Below are positions 48,801 through 58,535 of a stretch of DNA of 64,000 nucleotides, in pieces. This stretch comes from Nilaparvata lugens (lineage: Eukaryota; Arthropoda; Insecta; Hemiptera; Delphacidae). The stretch lies in NCBI RefSeq assembly GCF_014356525.2, contig NC_052508.1:56182497-56246496 (forward strand), written 5' to 3'. A model generated the notes under the pieces. That model made no database searches, was not told where the DNA came from, and saw nothing but the letters and a program-made list of their open reading frames with translations. The stretch's first letter is position 1. Every line of letters begins with the position of its first letter. The translations under genes were made by a program, and so were the position numbers.

Positions 48801-51662
48801 CGTATCACCCTTTTAACAAACCAACCGTTGGATATAGAAAGTACTACCAAACCCCTAATCTAACTCAATTGATAAAAAGTCTGTATGAAGTTGATAATAT
48901 CGGAATATATATTATTGAAATCTCTTACTACATTCTTATTCCATCATTGTATATGGACGTAGTTTGGCAAGACTGATCCCCATTGAATGGACTTGAATGA
49001 AATAACATTTGTATGCTGGCTATAAGCTGTTGCAGAACATTTAAAAGAAGAAAAACTGCTGACGTTTCGAATGAAACTTTGCTTCAGCTCCATTTCAATG
49101 GTTATTGAGATAATTAATTATAGAAATGTGAGGTTTCATTTTTCTATTGATGCACTTAACCAGTATTTTCCTCACTCACGGATAGGATAGATTAGAGAGT
49201 GGGTATTCAAGAAATAATTGGATATTATATTGATTCACAAATCAAATACATGATTAGAAAAGAACCATACATGCCTAGCTCAAAACTGCCCAAATTTTGA
49301 CAGTAGTAAGCCAATGTTTGAAAGGTAGGTTATGTTGCTTCACTTTGAATCAAATTCCGAGTCCAGAAATATACAAACCAACATTCAGAATTTAATTAGA
49401 AAAGAATAAAACAGAAGAGAATAAAAATATTGCACCAAACTGTAAACTGTAAAGTTTTCAAAACTTGAAAACATTGAATTATTTAGAAATTTAGAAACTC
49501 AGTTTAGAGATTTAGTTTTATAAAACTTAAAAATTTTAAGCTCTCCAAGATTATTGCATTCTACTTATTTTTATTTCCTCTCCTCCAAGATTATTTTATT
49601 TCACTCGTTTTTCAAAATATTATTGCATTTGAAATAATTTTAAATGAGACATTGATATAAAAATCACCTGTGCACTCTCATTTGATTGAAAATAGCATTG
49701 TTATTATTGAAATAACAATATTTGTAATTCTTACCATAATCAGACTCGTCGGAGAAATCCTCGTCCTCCTCCTCCTCTTCGAGGTCGAAGTCGGACGCGG
49801 AACTGGAGTCGGTGTGGTGTCGGTTGTCGTTGTCGACGTCCGTTCGCATGGCGAGCGAAGGCGAGTTCTCGTCCGAGTTGCCCTGTGACGTCACATTGCC
49901 GTTGCTGTTATCGGGAGCCGTGTCTTCGCAGCAGGCCAATTTGTTGTAGCCCGATTTTTTCGCCACATATTTGGCACCTGTGAAAAAATCAATCATTAGC
50001 GACGTCTTAAATACATAAGGAATTTCAGTAGGAGGGGAAGTTTTGACTTGGATTTCGCATTATCTTGACGTTCGATAGTTGAAATTGATAAATTTCATAG
50101 TGAAAAAATCAATCATTATTGATTACTATAGCGATGTCTTTAGTACATAAGGAATTTCAGTAGGAGGGGAAGTTTTGACTTGAATTTTGCAGTATCTTGA
50201 CGTTCGATAGTTGAAATTGATAAATTTCATAGTGAAAAAATCAATCATTATTGATTACTATAGCGATGTCTTTAGTACATAAGGAATTTCAGTAGGAGGG
50301 GAAGTTTTGACTTGAATTTTGCAGTATCTTGACGTTCGATAGTTGAAATTGATGAATCGATAGTTGAACCATGATGATTAACACTCATTCTTGAATAATT
50401 TGTCACTGAATAAATTTAAGGGAAATTGCAAGACCGAATATAATATGCAAACCTGCAAAGGAATTTTGAAAGCAATCTTAAACCTCAGAACTGTCTTAAG
50501 GAAACGTAAGAGGAATTCAGGATTTAGATGGATTGAACACAAAATCAAATTTAAATATTATAGTCAATAGTTGATCACTAGAAAATATTGAGTATTTGAT
50601 AAATGTTGAAACAAGAGATGAAACACAAACTTAATTTTGAAGCTAGTCTCAATGGAGTAACCTTTGGAACTAAATTCTGAAGCTAGTTTCAATGGAGTAA
50701 CCTTTGAAATCAGTTACTTGACTGGAAGGCTTGATTGATATTACATTTTGGAGTTTGCAGAGGGAATTTCAGCCATGACGTGATGACAGATATAGTCGAT
50801 CAAATCCACGGAAATGTCATTGGTTTCAGTAGATTCTCACATTCTAGTGTAGGAGCTTATAGAGCCTCAAATGTTCAAAAGTTTCAAACTTCAACTATCA
50901 TAGCTTCATCATCGAAGAAAATACAAAATTTAAATGAAATTTTCGTTCAATAATAGTTATTAATTGTCTTTTTACCTTTATGGCTACTTTTAATATGAAT
51001 AATTTGAAAGGGTACCGAGATTTATATTTTTATTTCGTTATTTATTCATTAGCATTTGAAAACATGCAATTTCCCATACGATCATAGCTTTCTCTACCCA
51101 GAATCTGTAACTATCTCGAATGTAATTTTTAGAATAATGCACAATAACATTCAATTATTTCAGATAATGTTGAAGGTGAGATATTGTGATACCTATTCAT
51201 AATGAAAACTCTTGAAAAATAATGGAAAATAAGTGATATTTTGACAACAACCCAGAGTTTTCATTATTCAATTATTGTTGTTTCTGGATTGAGTTTGTCA
51301 TGCCCCAGGCACACACATACAAGCAGCAAAGCCCATTGAAAGCCATGTTGTGTTCCTTACAGTGCGATGAATGACTAGCAATGTATCCGCCGTCTTTCCA
51401 TCAACCTCAACGCGATAAGCTGCACCGGCTTCAAATGAATAAGACTAATTCATCAGAGCAACACTCACTCATAGCTGAGGGCTGAGGCTAAAGGCTGTGG
51501 GATATCAAGACCCATTCATGTAATGGATTGTGTGAGGTGCAGGCAGGTGGGGCCATCATCACAATGATATAATGCTTCCTGAATAAGATGAATAGGATGT
51601 TGTTGCTTCATACCTGCACCACTGCTTGCTCTCCCATTTGACTTTGGCCCTTTCTTGCTCAT
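33713..51662 (-). CDS. Two-finger C2H2 (U1/JAZ-like) zinc-finger protein, four coding exons
   Basis: Assembled from splice sites: coding exons 51662-51614, 49977-49735, 38628-38541 and 33887-33713. Every junction has AG/GT-type borders and compatible phases, and the joined frame gives 184 residues with one stop. Order of parts: a basic start (MSKKGPKSNGRASSG), a Ser/Asn/Asp-rich middle, a strongly acidic stretch (DLEEEEEDEDF), finger 1 (CNVC ... HQQKKRH), finger 2 directly after it (CGAC ... HHKEEFEH), and an acidic Ser/Glu tail. Both fingers are CX2CX12HX5H, the spacing of U1/JAZ-type fingers that often bind RNA or structured nucleic acid. The first exon begins 9 bases before the ATG with an acceptor, so a non-coding 5' exon lies further upstream. 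I do not recognise the orthologue. Introns are 1.6, 11.1 and 4.7 kb and full of transposable elements. Confidence 0.82.
33888..35658. other. Zinc-finger gene intron 3, distal part
   Basis: No other exon seen. An 11-base tandem repeat (CTAATTCGGTG, three copies) lies at 34814-34846, and ATT repeats lie near 34120. Confidence 0.5.
35666..36577. mobile_element. Harbinger-like DNA transposon derivative
   Basis: Ends GGGCCTGTTTAATGAAA and TTTATGAAACAGGCCC are inverted repeats. The 3 bases outside are CAG on both sides (35663-35665 and 36578-36580), a Harbinger-sized target duplication. Subterminal CCTGTATTACAG/CTTGTAATACAGG motifs recur several times near both ends, like transposase binding sites. 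Inside is a short minus-strand frame resembling a transposase N-terminus. It lies in intron 3 of the zinc-finger gene. Confidence 0.7.
36146..36292 (-). pseudogene. Relic of Harbinger-type transposase N-terminus
   Basis: 48 codons from ATG 36292: a Ser-rich start, then DYVIIRRPRIYNDRTSY and YYERFRSSF. The RRPR...YYERFR pattern resembles the region ahead of the first helix in HARBI1-like transposases. It stops at once, close to an AATAAA word, with no DDE domain, so only a fragment survives. Family assignment is tentative. Confidence 0.45.
36585..38540. other. Zinc-finger gene intron 3, proximal part; nothing seen
   Basis: AT-rich. The 136-codon plus-strand frame at 37481-37891 has no domain and a composition like non-coding DNA. 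Confidence 0.45.
38541..38628 (-). CDS. Zinc-finger gene, exon 3 (finger 1)
   Basis: Acceptor TTCCTTTTTCAG and donor GTGAGC flank 88 bases: AG completes a Glu codon from exon 2, then ESLTCNVCDRSFCSPRQLSQ and HQQKKRHF, then GG joining exon 4. The finger has C-X2-C and H-X5-H. This exon is below the size of any useful open frame on its own. Confidence 0.85.
38629..40251. other. Zinc-finger gene intron 2, distal part; one repeat copy
   Basis: Contains the GATGATGTACTTATTGTATG repeat at 39345-39415 (related to 6118-6210). Nothing else supported. Confidence 0.45.
40252..40490. mobile_element. Decayed foldback PLE pLTR remnant
   Basis: The left part (GTTGATTAGCCATTT, then AATTAATAAAAACAATATAAC and TTTGTAGTATCCTTTATT) matches the sequence from the PLE N-terminal start codon into the pLTR at 9344-9420. 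The right part is its inverse (AATAAAGGGTACTAC...TTATATTGTTTTTATTAAT). The hammerhead-like core between the arms is degraded. Same architecture as 14365-15035, but older. Confidence 0.65.
40579..40762. repeat. 184-bp palindrome with degraded PLE-type motif at the centre
   Basis: Arms of about 80 bases: TGAATGAAAAAGACTAAGAA... through AGAAAGACCGGTTTCGGTTA on the left and the inverse on the right. ATGGTGTAATAACCGAAA next to the loop matches the stem II to GAAA part of the PLE hammerhead-like motif, but the CUGANGA box is lost on both strands. Probably a different PLE family. Confidence 0.7.
40763..42107. other. Intronic, nothing supported
   Basis: A short GATGATGTACTTGTTTTATG repeat copy ends near 42040. 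No exon seen. Confidence 0.4.
42206..42350. repeat. Possible small TIR repeat (GGCTGGAG ends)
   Basis: AGGCTGGAGACCCGT on the left and the inverse of TGGCTGGAGTCCTGT on the right. CCAAT-containing words lie between (CATTGGCCAAGAG, CAACCAATGGCGG, GCGATTGGCTC). No clear target duplication. Confidence 0.4.
42491..42722. mobile_element. 232-bp hAT-like MITE
   Basis: Inverted ends of about 60 bases, starting CAGGACCTCCTATATACTAC and ending with the inverse (GGTATATAGGAAGTCCTG). Inner arms continue through CCGCCGTATGTGGTG/CACCACATACGGCGG. The 7-base word GTTGCAG is directly repeated on both sides (42484-42490 and 42723-42729). CAGG ends and a 7-8 base duplication suggest the hAT superfamily. Intron 2 of the zinc-finger gene. 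Confidence 0.8.
42730..44687. other. Intronic, purine/pyrimidine-biased, nothing supported
   Basis: A GGGAGG-rich purine tract is present at 44395-44460. No exon supported. Confidence 0.4.
44688..44833. mobile_element. 146-bp MITE with GCCGTTTGCACAG ends
   Basis: GCCGTTTGCACAGTGCCAGTTTAAACT at the left and the inverse (AGTTTAAGCTTTGACTGTGCAAACGGC) at the right. The interior repeats GTTTAAAC-like words. Non-coding. Confidence 0.7.
45872..45977 (-). other. Possible exon of unknown gene nested in intron 2
   Basis: On the minus strand an acceptor (GATTTTTCTCCAG) precedes MLHQLLRIQKSYREIRLAIY, then SGVRNVVLNADSFGR, and a GT follows. The 186-codon frame around it (45600-46160) has coding-like stretches but no recognised domain and a hydrophobic, low-information remainder. 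No matching neighbours were found, so this is weak. Confidence 0.18.
46880..47170 (-). promoter_or_regulatory. CpG-rich island with possible alternative first exon
   Basis: An island of higher GC and CpG content inside intron 2. On the minus strand it ends with ATGCTTAAAATAAAACCG followed by a consensus donor GTGAGT at about 46882. This could be a first exon and promoter, either of a shorter zinc-finger transcript or of a nested gene. No downstream partner exon with the right phase was identified. Confidence 0.3.
47171..49734. other. Intron 2, proximal part; repeat traces only
   Basis: Positions 47530-47580 (AAGCCCAAACCTGTTCCTTT) resemble the inverse of the repeat at 52950-53000. No exon seen. 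Confidence 0.4.
49735..49977 (-). CDS. Zinc-finger gene, exon 2 (acidic linker)
   Basis: Acceptor GATTTTTTCACAG and donor GTAAG. Two bases complete a Gly codon, then 80 codons beginning AKYVAKKSGYNKLACC, rich in Ser, Asn and Asp and ending DLEEEEEDEDFSDESDY, then one base. The GC content is far above the flanks, typical of real exon sequence here. No domain before the acidic block. Confidence 0.85.
49980..50352 (+). repeat. Tandem repeat (120/132 bp, three copies) abutting exon 2 acceptor
   Basis: Copies start at 49980, 50100 and 50232, each beginning GTGAAAAAATCAATCATTA; the second and third carry a 12-base insertion (TTGATTACTATA). On the gene strand this start is the polypyrimidine tract of the exon 2 acceptor. 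Only the exon-proximal copy is followed by AG. Confidence 0.92.
50353..51613. other. Zinc-finger gene intron 1
   Basis: Apart from a 44-base direct duplication near 50636-50706 (GAAGCTAGTCTCAATGGAGT), nothing is supported. Confidence 0.5.
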
Positions 51663-51671
51663 TTGACTGAA
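51614..51671 (-). CDS. Zinc-finger gene, exon 1 (start codon)
   Basis: A 58-base exon between an acceptor (CATCCTTGCAG) and a donor (GTATGA). ATG at 51662-51660 has TCAA in front and starts MSKKGPKSNGRASSGA. One leftover base joins exon 2 to make Gly. The upstream acceptor means a non-coding first exon lies beyond 51.7 kb, not located. Confidence 0.78.
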
Positions 51672-51775
51672 CTGCAAGGATGTGAATACGATAAAAATCA
51701 TGATCGCTGTTTGGTAAGATTGTGAAGTGGTTATTCAGCAGCACACATCACAAGGTAGATTTGAAGGATTTAAAA

Positions 51776-52165
51776 TGATGATTAATCTACTATTTTCTAT
51801 TGCACACGAGATATAATTACTTGTATCAATACTCCTGCTTGCACGCGTTAAGCATTATATGCTTACAGCAAGCTAGAAATATTCTGTTTCAAAAAAGCTT
51901 TGTTTTTTTTCATAATACATCATACACGTAGAAAGCCTTATTATATAAATTATATTTTATACAATTTCTTCAGTGCACTTTGTATTTTATTTCCATTTTT
52001 GATGATTGATGTATTTGAAATTTTGTATGTATTTGATTTTTGAATCGGAATAAAAACAATTTGAATTTGAATTTGAAATATTCACTTACAGGTGGTATAA
52101 TAATAATAATAACAATAATAATGATTTGCTGCCTCATATGTTGAAAATCATTGCCGTTCCAAGAT
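51776..52165 (+). repeat. Segment duplicated at 53268-53415, with an insertion
   Basis: CTACTATTTTCTATTGCACAC and, further on, TTCACTTACA...GTATAATAATAAT...TGTTGAAAATCATTGCCGTT also occur in the same order at 53277-53411. Here they are separated by about 250 extra bases ending in a TTTGAATTTGAATTTGAA tail, as expected for a retroposon inserted in one copy. Confidence 0.6.
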
Positions 52166-52429
52166 TGAAAGGTAGAATAATACTTGATACTCATATATCA
52201 AGTATTATTATTATACCATATCAATTGTTCATTGGTTTTTATATAAAAAAGTAGTGCTTGTATGCAATGGGTCTTGCAAGTCCTGGTAATATATTATTTG
52301 TCATTTGTGATAAGGATCAATGAATAATCAATCAATCAAAATCCTATTATATTGAGCGAGCAATTTCTGTATATCTGTTTATATTTTGATATGTTTATAT
52401 TTTGATACTTTTATATCTTGTTATCTGGT

Positions 52430-53075
52430 TATTTATGTTCAACGGATTTCGAAAACGGCTCTAATGATTTTTACGAAATTTGGAATATAGTATGTTTATG
52501 ATATAAAAATTCGATTGCACTAGGTCTCATCCCTGGAAAAACTCGCTAAAGGACATGAAAAGGATAATTCATCCTTAGAAAAACAGATGATAATTTCGTC
52601 GTCTGTCGATAACAGAAGATGCGTGTGCCTGTGTGGGAGATCAGCTGTGTAATCAATTAACTTACCATATCTTGCGAGAAATCTGGAAATTTTTATTGAC
52701 TCGATCAAAATAATCTGATTTGTTGACATAAGATGGTATATATCATAATATTCAAAGTTAATCATTATTTTACAGTTCTAAGTGATCACGAATCTTATTT
52801 TGTTATTCAATTTGGTATGTAAACAATCTAAATTAGAATTTATGTTTTATGTTTTCATTTATGTTTTCAAATTTTAGGACTGAAAATTTGACCTGAATTC
52901 AAGTGTATGGAACATAACCTACTTTTTGGAATATTTATAGTGTATAAATCAAAATTCGGGGAAGAAACAGGTTTGGGATGTGCCTGTTAGTCCTTCCCCA
53001 ATCATTTTAAAGAATTGAGTTCTGTTTATCAATAAATAAATTACGAGCAAAGCTCGGTGCCCCGATATTCAAGTA
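52430..53075 (+). repeat. Interspersed repeat, planthopper-like family
   Basis: Starts in CGAAAACGGCTCTAATGATT, continues through TGTGTGGGAGATCAGCTGTG, and ends GAGCAAAGCTCGGTGCCCCG. The 81-codon minus-strand frame inside (LARYGKLIDYTADLPHRHTH) belongs to the repeat. Part recurs inverted at 47530-47610. Confidence 0.5.
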
Positions 53076-53415
53076 TTATTAGACCATTATGAATGTAACT
53101 GGCGTTTTATCGATTAGAAATTTTCTATTTTATAAGTAGGTCATATAGCCGCAAACATCACAAAAGTGATCAAAAGCTCACAAGCATTATTAAAACATTA
53201 TACGTAAAATTAAAGTGTTATCGATTGGAGATGAAATATTCATCAGTATCTTCATATGGAAATTAAGAATGATGATTAGCCTACTATTTTCTATTGCACA
53301 CAACATATAAACACTTGTATCATCATCATTTTGTGGATCTATGTTCACTTACAAGTAGTATAATAATAATGGTTTGCTGCCCCATATATGTTGAAAATCA
53401 TTGCCGTTCCAACCC

Positions 53416-55229
53416 AAATAACTTAATCACACTTCTCGATTGGTATTATATCAAGTGGATTATAATACTAAAGAGTTTCCAGTGATACTAATTGACGGAG
53501 AACTAACAGTGATTGATTGTAAGTTTCATACGATATTGTTCAAACTATAATGTTGGTGATTATGTAAGAAGTGAGTGTCAAACGGTTTTTGCGATGGCTT
53601 GAGGACTTCAAAGTTTTCGCGCTTCTATTAAAACTTCTGAGAACGGCATTTAAGAGAACTGGAAATCATTTCTTGGAAGTTTTCTAAGTTTTTCTCCTGG
53701 GAAGGAGGGAAAGTTCCATGTTTATTTCATAAATATCAGTTTTATCGTTCTTCTTTTACTGAAACCTACTGGCTTAAACTTTCCTCTCCCCAGATTCCTT
53801 TGGCTTCACGTGGATGCGGCTTTTTATACAACTGGTTAGAGTGGTCCAACTGCACTGCTAAAGCCGATCCCCTGGAGAGCAATGAATCATTTGGCACTCC
53901 CCTGTGATTCCCGTGATCGATGCTACATCAACCTTAACATCTCTGCCGTGCTCCAATGTTCAAAGAAAGTTGCAGCCTGAGGAGGGTTCTCCAGACATTT
54001 TATACATGATGATTGTACTCCCGATACCAAACTCCAATCGTTACCCATTCAATAACTACAAATTGGGAATGTCGTGGCTCTTACAAGAACTATATATCGC
54101 CAGAAAATCATGATCACCAAAATTTGTTAATTAATATACGTGGAGATCCTTGCGATCTGTTCAGTATTAGAATACTAAAAGGAAGATCCTTGGAATTTGT
54201 TTTATCTCAGTTGTACAAGATTATAATGAAGCATCTTCTCAACTAACAAAGAGTGATTGAAAGTAGTAGTCTTGAAGTTTATTGTAGTAAATTGGTAGAA
54301 GAATTACTCAAAGTGGACCTGAATTGTACTGAATTGCACAAGTATCAAACTGTTGGGGTATAGCAACTTAAACCATCCTGGATCAACTATCAGTTGATCA
54401 TAGTCTAATCAACAAAGCTTCAGGAAACGTAATATTGAGTCAAATCTTTCTTGGTTCTGTTCAACCTAGAGTTAATAGTCGAGTTCCTTTCGAAATATTT
54501 TCCACAAGTTCCACCATTTCCGTACCATCTACGTTCTATCGTCATAACACAACTTGGAAGATTGCAAGTTTTGGAAAAGAAACATTGAAAGGGAGATCTC
54601 AGTATGAAATTTTAAACAAGAATTAGTTAAAATATTATAATAATCATAATAAGGGATGAAAGTTGTTAAACAATCAGTCGCTGTTTGCTCAGTGTTTCGG
54701 GTGGAAAGTGGACAAGAGAAAAGTCTAGACATGGCTTAGAATGAAGCTGTTCTTCTCCTGAAAGGAGTAGATATGGCGTATCAAATTTGATTAGCTCACT
54801 CAAGTATATTTTCCAGGACGCTGATGTGAAATCTGAAAATGGAACAGCAAGTGAAAATGAATCCTGCTAACAAAGCGGAATTCTTTTTGTATTCTCCACG
54901 GTAAAAATTGGCGGTAGAGTGATGGTGTGGCGCGACCTCTGTGTTCCCATTTTCTAAAAAGGTGCGCCTTTGTGAGAACAAAATGAATCACTGCTGAAAA
55001 ATTTGCTCTTTTTTAGCCGAGTAAGAACAATTACTGGATGGGTCAGATTCGTTCGTAAACAAACATTACTCAGCGCAGTGACAAATTGCCGTACAGTCGG
55101 ATTTTTTGCGGCACAGTCAGTAAAAATATGAAAATCAATCATTCTATTATCTACGTTCGCCGGAGATTTATGACGACATACTCTCTTCCTCTTCACTCCA
55201 CATGACATCACATTCGACTTGTATGTCAC
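53416..55229. other. Intergenic, nothing supported
   Basis: Several short frames on both strands (for example 53904-54113 and 54954-55229) lack domains. A moderately CpG-rich patch at 54900-55230 might be the missing promoter or 5' exon of the zinc-finger gene, but no donor was identified. Confidence 0.35.
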
Positions 55230-55430
55230 TCATATTTCATTCCATGAGTTGAGGGGTTGAAGCATCATTAGTGATACATGATCCTTATTTGCAAAGCTTC
55301 TGGATTTCAAAACTTCAGAGTCTGTTGCACAACGACAGGATAAAATCGAATAATTATGGAAAATGTTGAATGAATTTTCCTTTCGCAATTTGGATGGATT
55401 AACCTTCAAAACAAAATTGAAAGGTTGAAC
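55230..55430 (-). other. Possible terminal coding exon, unknown gene
   Basis: Minus strand: acceptor TTCAGACTATTATCAG, then an open frame VQPFNFVLKVNPSKLRKENS, on through LSCRCATDSEVLKSRSF, and a stop after LQPLNSWNEI. Composition is protein-like, but there is no recognised domain, no polyadenylation word close by and no partner exon of matching phase. Confidence 0.25.
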
Positions 55431-56235
55431 CTGATAATAGTCTGAATAAACTTTCATTGCAATCATGAGGTGATTATATATTTTCTAGTATTGAAGGCTG
55501 AAGCTCAGTATCGAATAGCTGCCAATCTGAACTAATTCGTATCAGTAATCTGTACTTGTAACGAATACAGTTCTCAGAAATTTATTGGATTCGTGGACCC
55601 TGCAAACGTAGGGAAACATTTGAATTTGTGGGGTCATATCCAGGAAAGAGAGGATAGTATCAAAATGTGGGAGAGTTCACTAACAGATTCTCGGGAAGGA
55701 GGATGAATCTCAAATTATTTTAACTGGAATATAATTCTCAGAACCCATTAAGCTTAGTGGGCGGAGAGGCTTAGGGTTACAGTATTACTAACCTCCATTA
55801 TCACTTTCAGGAATGGAGAGATAATGTCAATATTTTCCTTAAGCTATAGATTTGTGTGATGACGAATGTTTCGTATTTCATCTTGTGTGAAGAGATTTGC
55901 CCATTCTATATTCTCGTCCAATTGAATGAGATCAGCCATACTTCCAAATTGATAATAATTTAAATTGCAACATGAATTGATTGATTGGTAACAATATTAT
56001 TGCTTTTGAGTAGCAGAGACAAAAATTATACTCATAATATCAGGACTTTACTTATATAATGAAACTTATACTCAGGGCTATGAGTATGTTTCTCCATTCC
56101 CAATCTTTTATGATTATGTGATTCATTATTGTCAAATAAGATAGTAAATAATATCGTTGAATACAAATAGTATTCAATAACCAGGAAATTCAAGTCAATG
56201 TAGGACTACTCTAATACTAAAAATTGAAAATAACT

Positions 56236-56400
56236 TATATACGACTATTATCAGACCATATCGGGAACACTTACAATTTATTTCTACATCTACATTATTT
56301 TATAGAAAATTACATTATACGACTATTACCAGACCATATTGGGAACACTTACAATTTATTTCTACATTCTAGATTTCTACATCTACATTATTCTACTAGA
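56236..56400 (+). repeat. Tandem duplication of about 75-85 bp
   Basis: ACGACTATTATCAGACCATA... and ACGACTATTACCAGACCATA... each run to CTACATCTACATTATT. The second copy has a short insertion. Confidence 0.8.
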
Positions 56401-56704
56401 AATTGCTATTTGTTGTCAAAGTTTGTAACCCAAAACTTGTCCTTATTCAAGTTCAATTTAGTTTTCAGATATTTTCACATTTCCCACTTTTTTTTGAGAT
56501 GACATAGAAAATTTTCACAAGACTCCTAAAATATCACACCAAAAATTTAATTTTAGCTGTGACAATACATTTACATGATTTTTTACCCTTTTTCAAGTAG
56601 ATTAACAAGTAGAAATACAAACTGACAAAATGTTAGCATAGAATATCGTTGATATTATCATTACTTTATGGTGTTAGTTTCTATTGCATCACCATTTTCC
56701 TAGG

Positions 56705-56746
56705 TGGTTTAGTCGAGCGAAGCGAGCCTACCGGCTAGTTTTCTAT
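56705..56746 (+). repeat. GCGAGCGAAGCGAGCC repeat fragment
   Basis: GTCGAGCGAAGCGAGCCTAC then CGGCTAGT, matching one end of the palindromic element at 58321-58535. Confidence 0.6.
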
Positions 56747-56978
56747 AACTCGGAACCACACACCGCACAGCGAGTGTAGTGTCGGTGCTTTTCAAGCGCA
56801 GCTATAACAAAATTAGTAAAGTTTAGTAATTTCACAGTTGCTGTCACCGCTACACTGTCACGCTGAAAACCATAACACAAATGTCTGAATGGGTTTCAAT
56901 TAAACTTCGCACCATGCCTGGAACCTCAATAATTGAGTTGTAGCTCGCAGCGTTACTTGTCATGTGATTATCAGGTGA

Positions 56979-58080
56979 TAAAATTATAAACATGCAATCT
57001 CTTATCATAACAAATTAAAATTCAATTCATTTTCAAAGTCTGGATACGGAATACTGATTGATTCTATTGTCGAGTACAGTAGACCTTCTACAAACCAGTT
57101 CAACTGAAACCAGAGTTGGTCCTTGTGAACCGGAGAGAATTTACAGGAAGTCTATGTAACAACAAAATCATCGCAGTAAACAGGGCTGGATTTCCCAGTA
57201 GGCCAGGAAGGTCCAGGTCTATGGGCACAAGCCCCCAAGTTACGCACGACCAGAGTGAAAAAAACCGACTAGAAATAGAAATGAGAAGCCAATTCGATGT
57301 ATTTATTTATAAATCAGGCTAATAAGACATTCTGATTACAAAGATTCATTGAACTGCATAGATGATTTTTGAAACGGTATTTTTAACTTTCAAGGAACCA
57401 TATCCATTAATTTTCAAATCACCCATTTGCAATCATGGATGCATGCACTCATTGGACTTGATATTATTATTATTTAAACCTGTTTTTTCAACATCCAAGC
57501 AATGATCTAAAATTATTTTCAAACAAATCATTTGCAATCAATGATGGTTAATGTGAGTAACTTTGTGTCAAACCCTCAAAAATGTACTGCCAGTTAGTAT
57601 TTACTTGGAAATTTCTTGAAAAATGTATTTTTTACTCTTAAAAACAGTTTCTGTGTTCCCTTTTATTCACGTTAGAACTTGAGTTTACGACCTAAGCCTG
57701 ACTTGAACACGTGCTTTTTGAATGCTTACTACATTCCGACTCCCCAAATTCTGCATTATTATCGTTTAATACATTTCTGAGTAGAGGGCAATAATAATAC
57801 TGGATTGGTGGGCTAGTCCATGCTTCAGAAACCAAGAAGCTGTCTGATTGGTCAATAAGTTGAGTAGTCGCCATTTTACGTTTACAGCTCGCTACCAATA
57901 AGAATTAAGCAGCTTGAGAAAGTCTCATGCAACTCATTGTAACAATGAAACTGCTCTTCGAATTTGAGGCGTGGCTTACATAACTATATTATGTTTGTGT
58001 CTTGTGTTAGTTGTACCTTTCTCCACTAGAATGATGTCTCTCTACGAATTCTCGAAGTGAATAAAGTATTAAGTATATTA
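56979..58080 (+). repeat. 1.1-kb direct repeat, copy 1
   Basis: Matches 58535-59642 at high identity from TAAAATTATAAACATGCAAT to the GTGAATAAAGTA region, with small indels. Includes CAGGGCTGGATTT (57180 region), reminiscent of DNA-transposon ends. A TTG-started 68-codon frame (57116-57322) is conserved in copy 2 but has no recognised domain. Confidence 0.9.
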
Positions 58081-58320
58081 TTCTTCTCCCATCTCTTAAT
58101 TAGAATTGAAATTTCCATATCATATGTTACTATAGAACTATAATCTAGATAGAGTACCTCTTCGAAACAGTTGTTAACTGGCAACTAAATTAATAATTTT
58201 GTCAGGTTAGCATCAAGTTGAGTTGATTTTGTTAGGTTGGCACCAAGTTGAAGATTTAAATGCATTTATCGCGGAAAAATTGATTGGGCACTACTACTTC
58301 AACCCTGGGAATATTATATT

Positions 58321-58535
58321 ACTAGCCGTCAGGCTCGCTTCGCTCGCCATATCTGTTTAGCCAGACGTTTAGTCTGGACCCCCGACTGGATTGTCCTAAT
58401 ATGATAAAAATGAAAAAAATGCAGGCGAGCGAAGCGAGCCTGCTGATCTCATTCTTGACGATCCAGTCGGGGATCCAGGGGGCGGAGCCCCCTGGCTAGA
58501 CGGATATGGCGAGCGAAGCGAGCCTGATGGCTAGT
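58321..58535. mobile_element. 215-bp palindromic element, GCGAGCGAAGCGAGC family
   Basis: Ends ACTAGCCGTCAGGCTCGCTT...CGCCATATC and GATATGGCGAGCG...GGCTAGT are 33-base inverted copies; inner arms (TCTGGACCCCCGACTGGAT / ATCCAGTCGGGGATCCAG) also pair. GC-rich in an AT-rich setting. Its right end is exactly where copy 2 of the 1.1-kb duplication starts. Confidence 0.8.

Noticed and set aside
49670..49888. 72-codon plus-strand Val/Leu-rich frame
   Set aside because: Antisense of the acidic exon 2.
52520..52765. 81-codon minus-strand frame with LARYGKLIDYTADLPHRHTH
   Set aside because: It lies in an interspersed repeat family; likely a repeat-derived frame, not a host gene.
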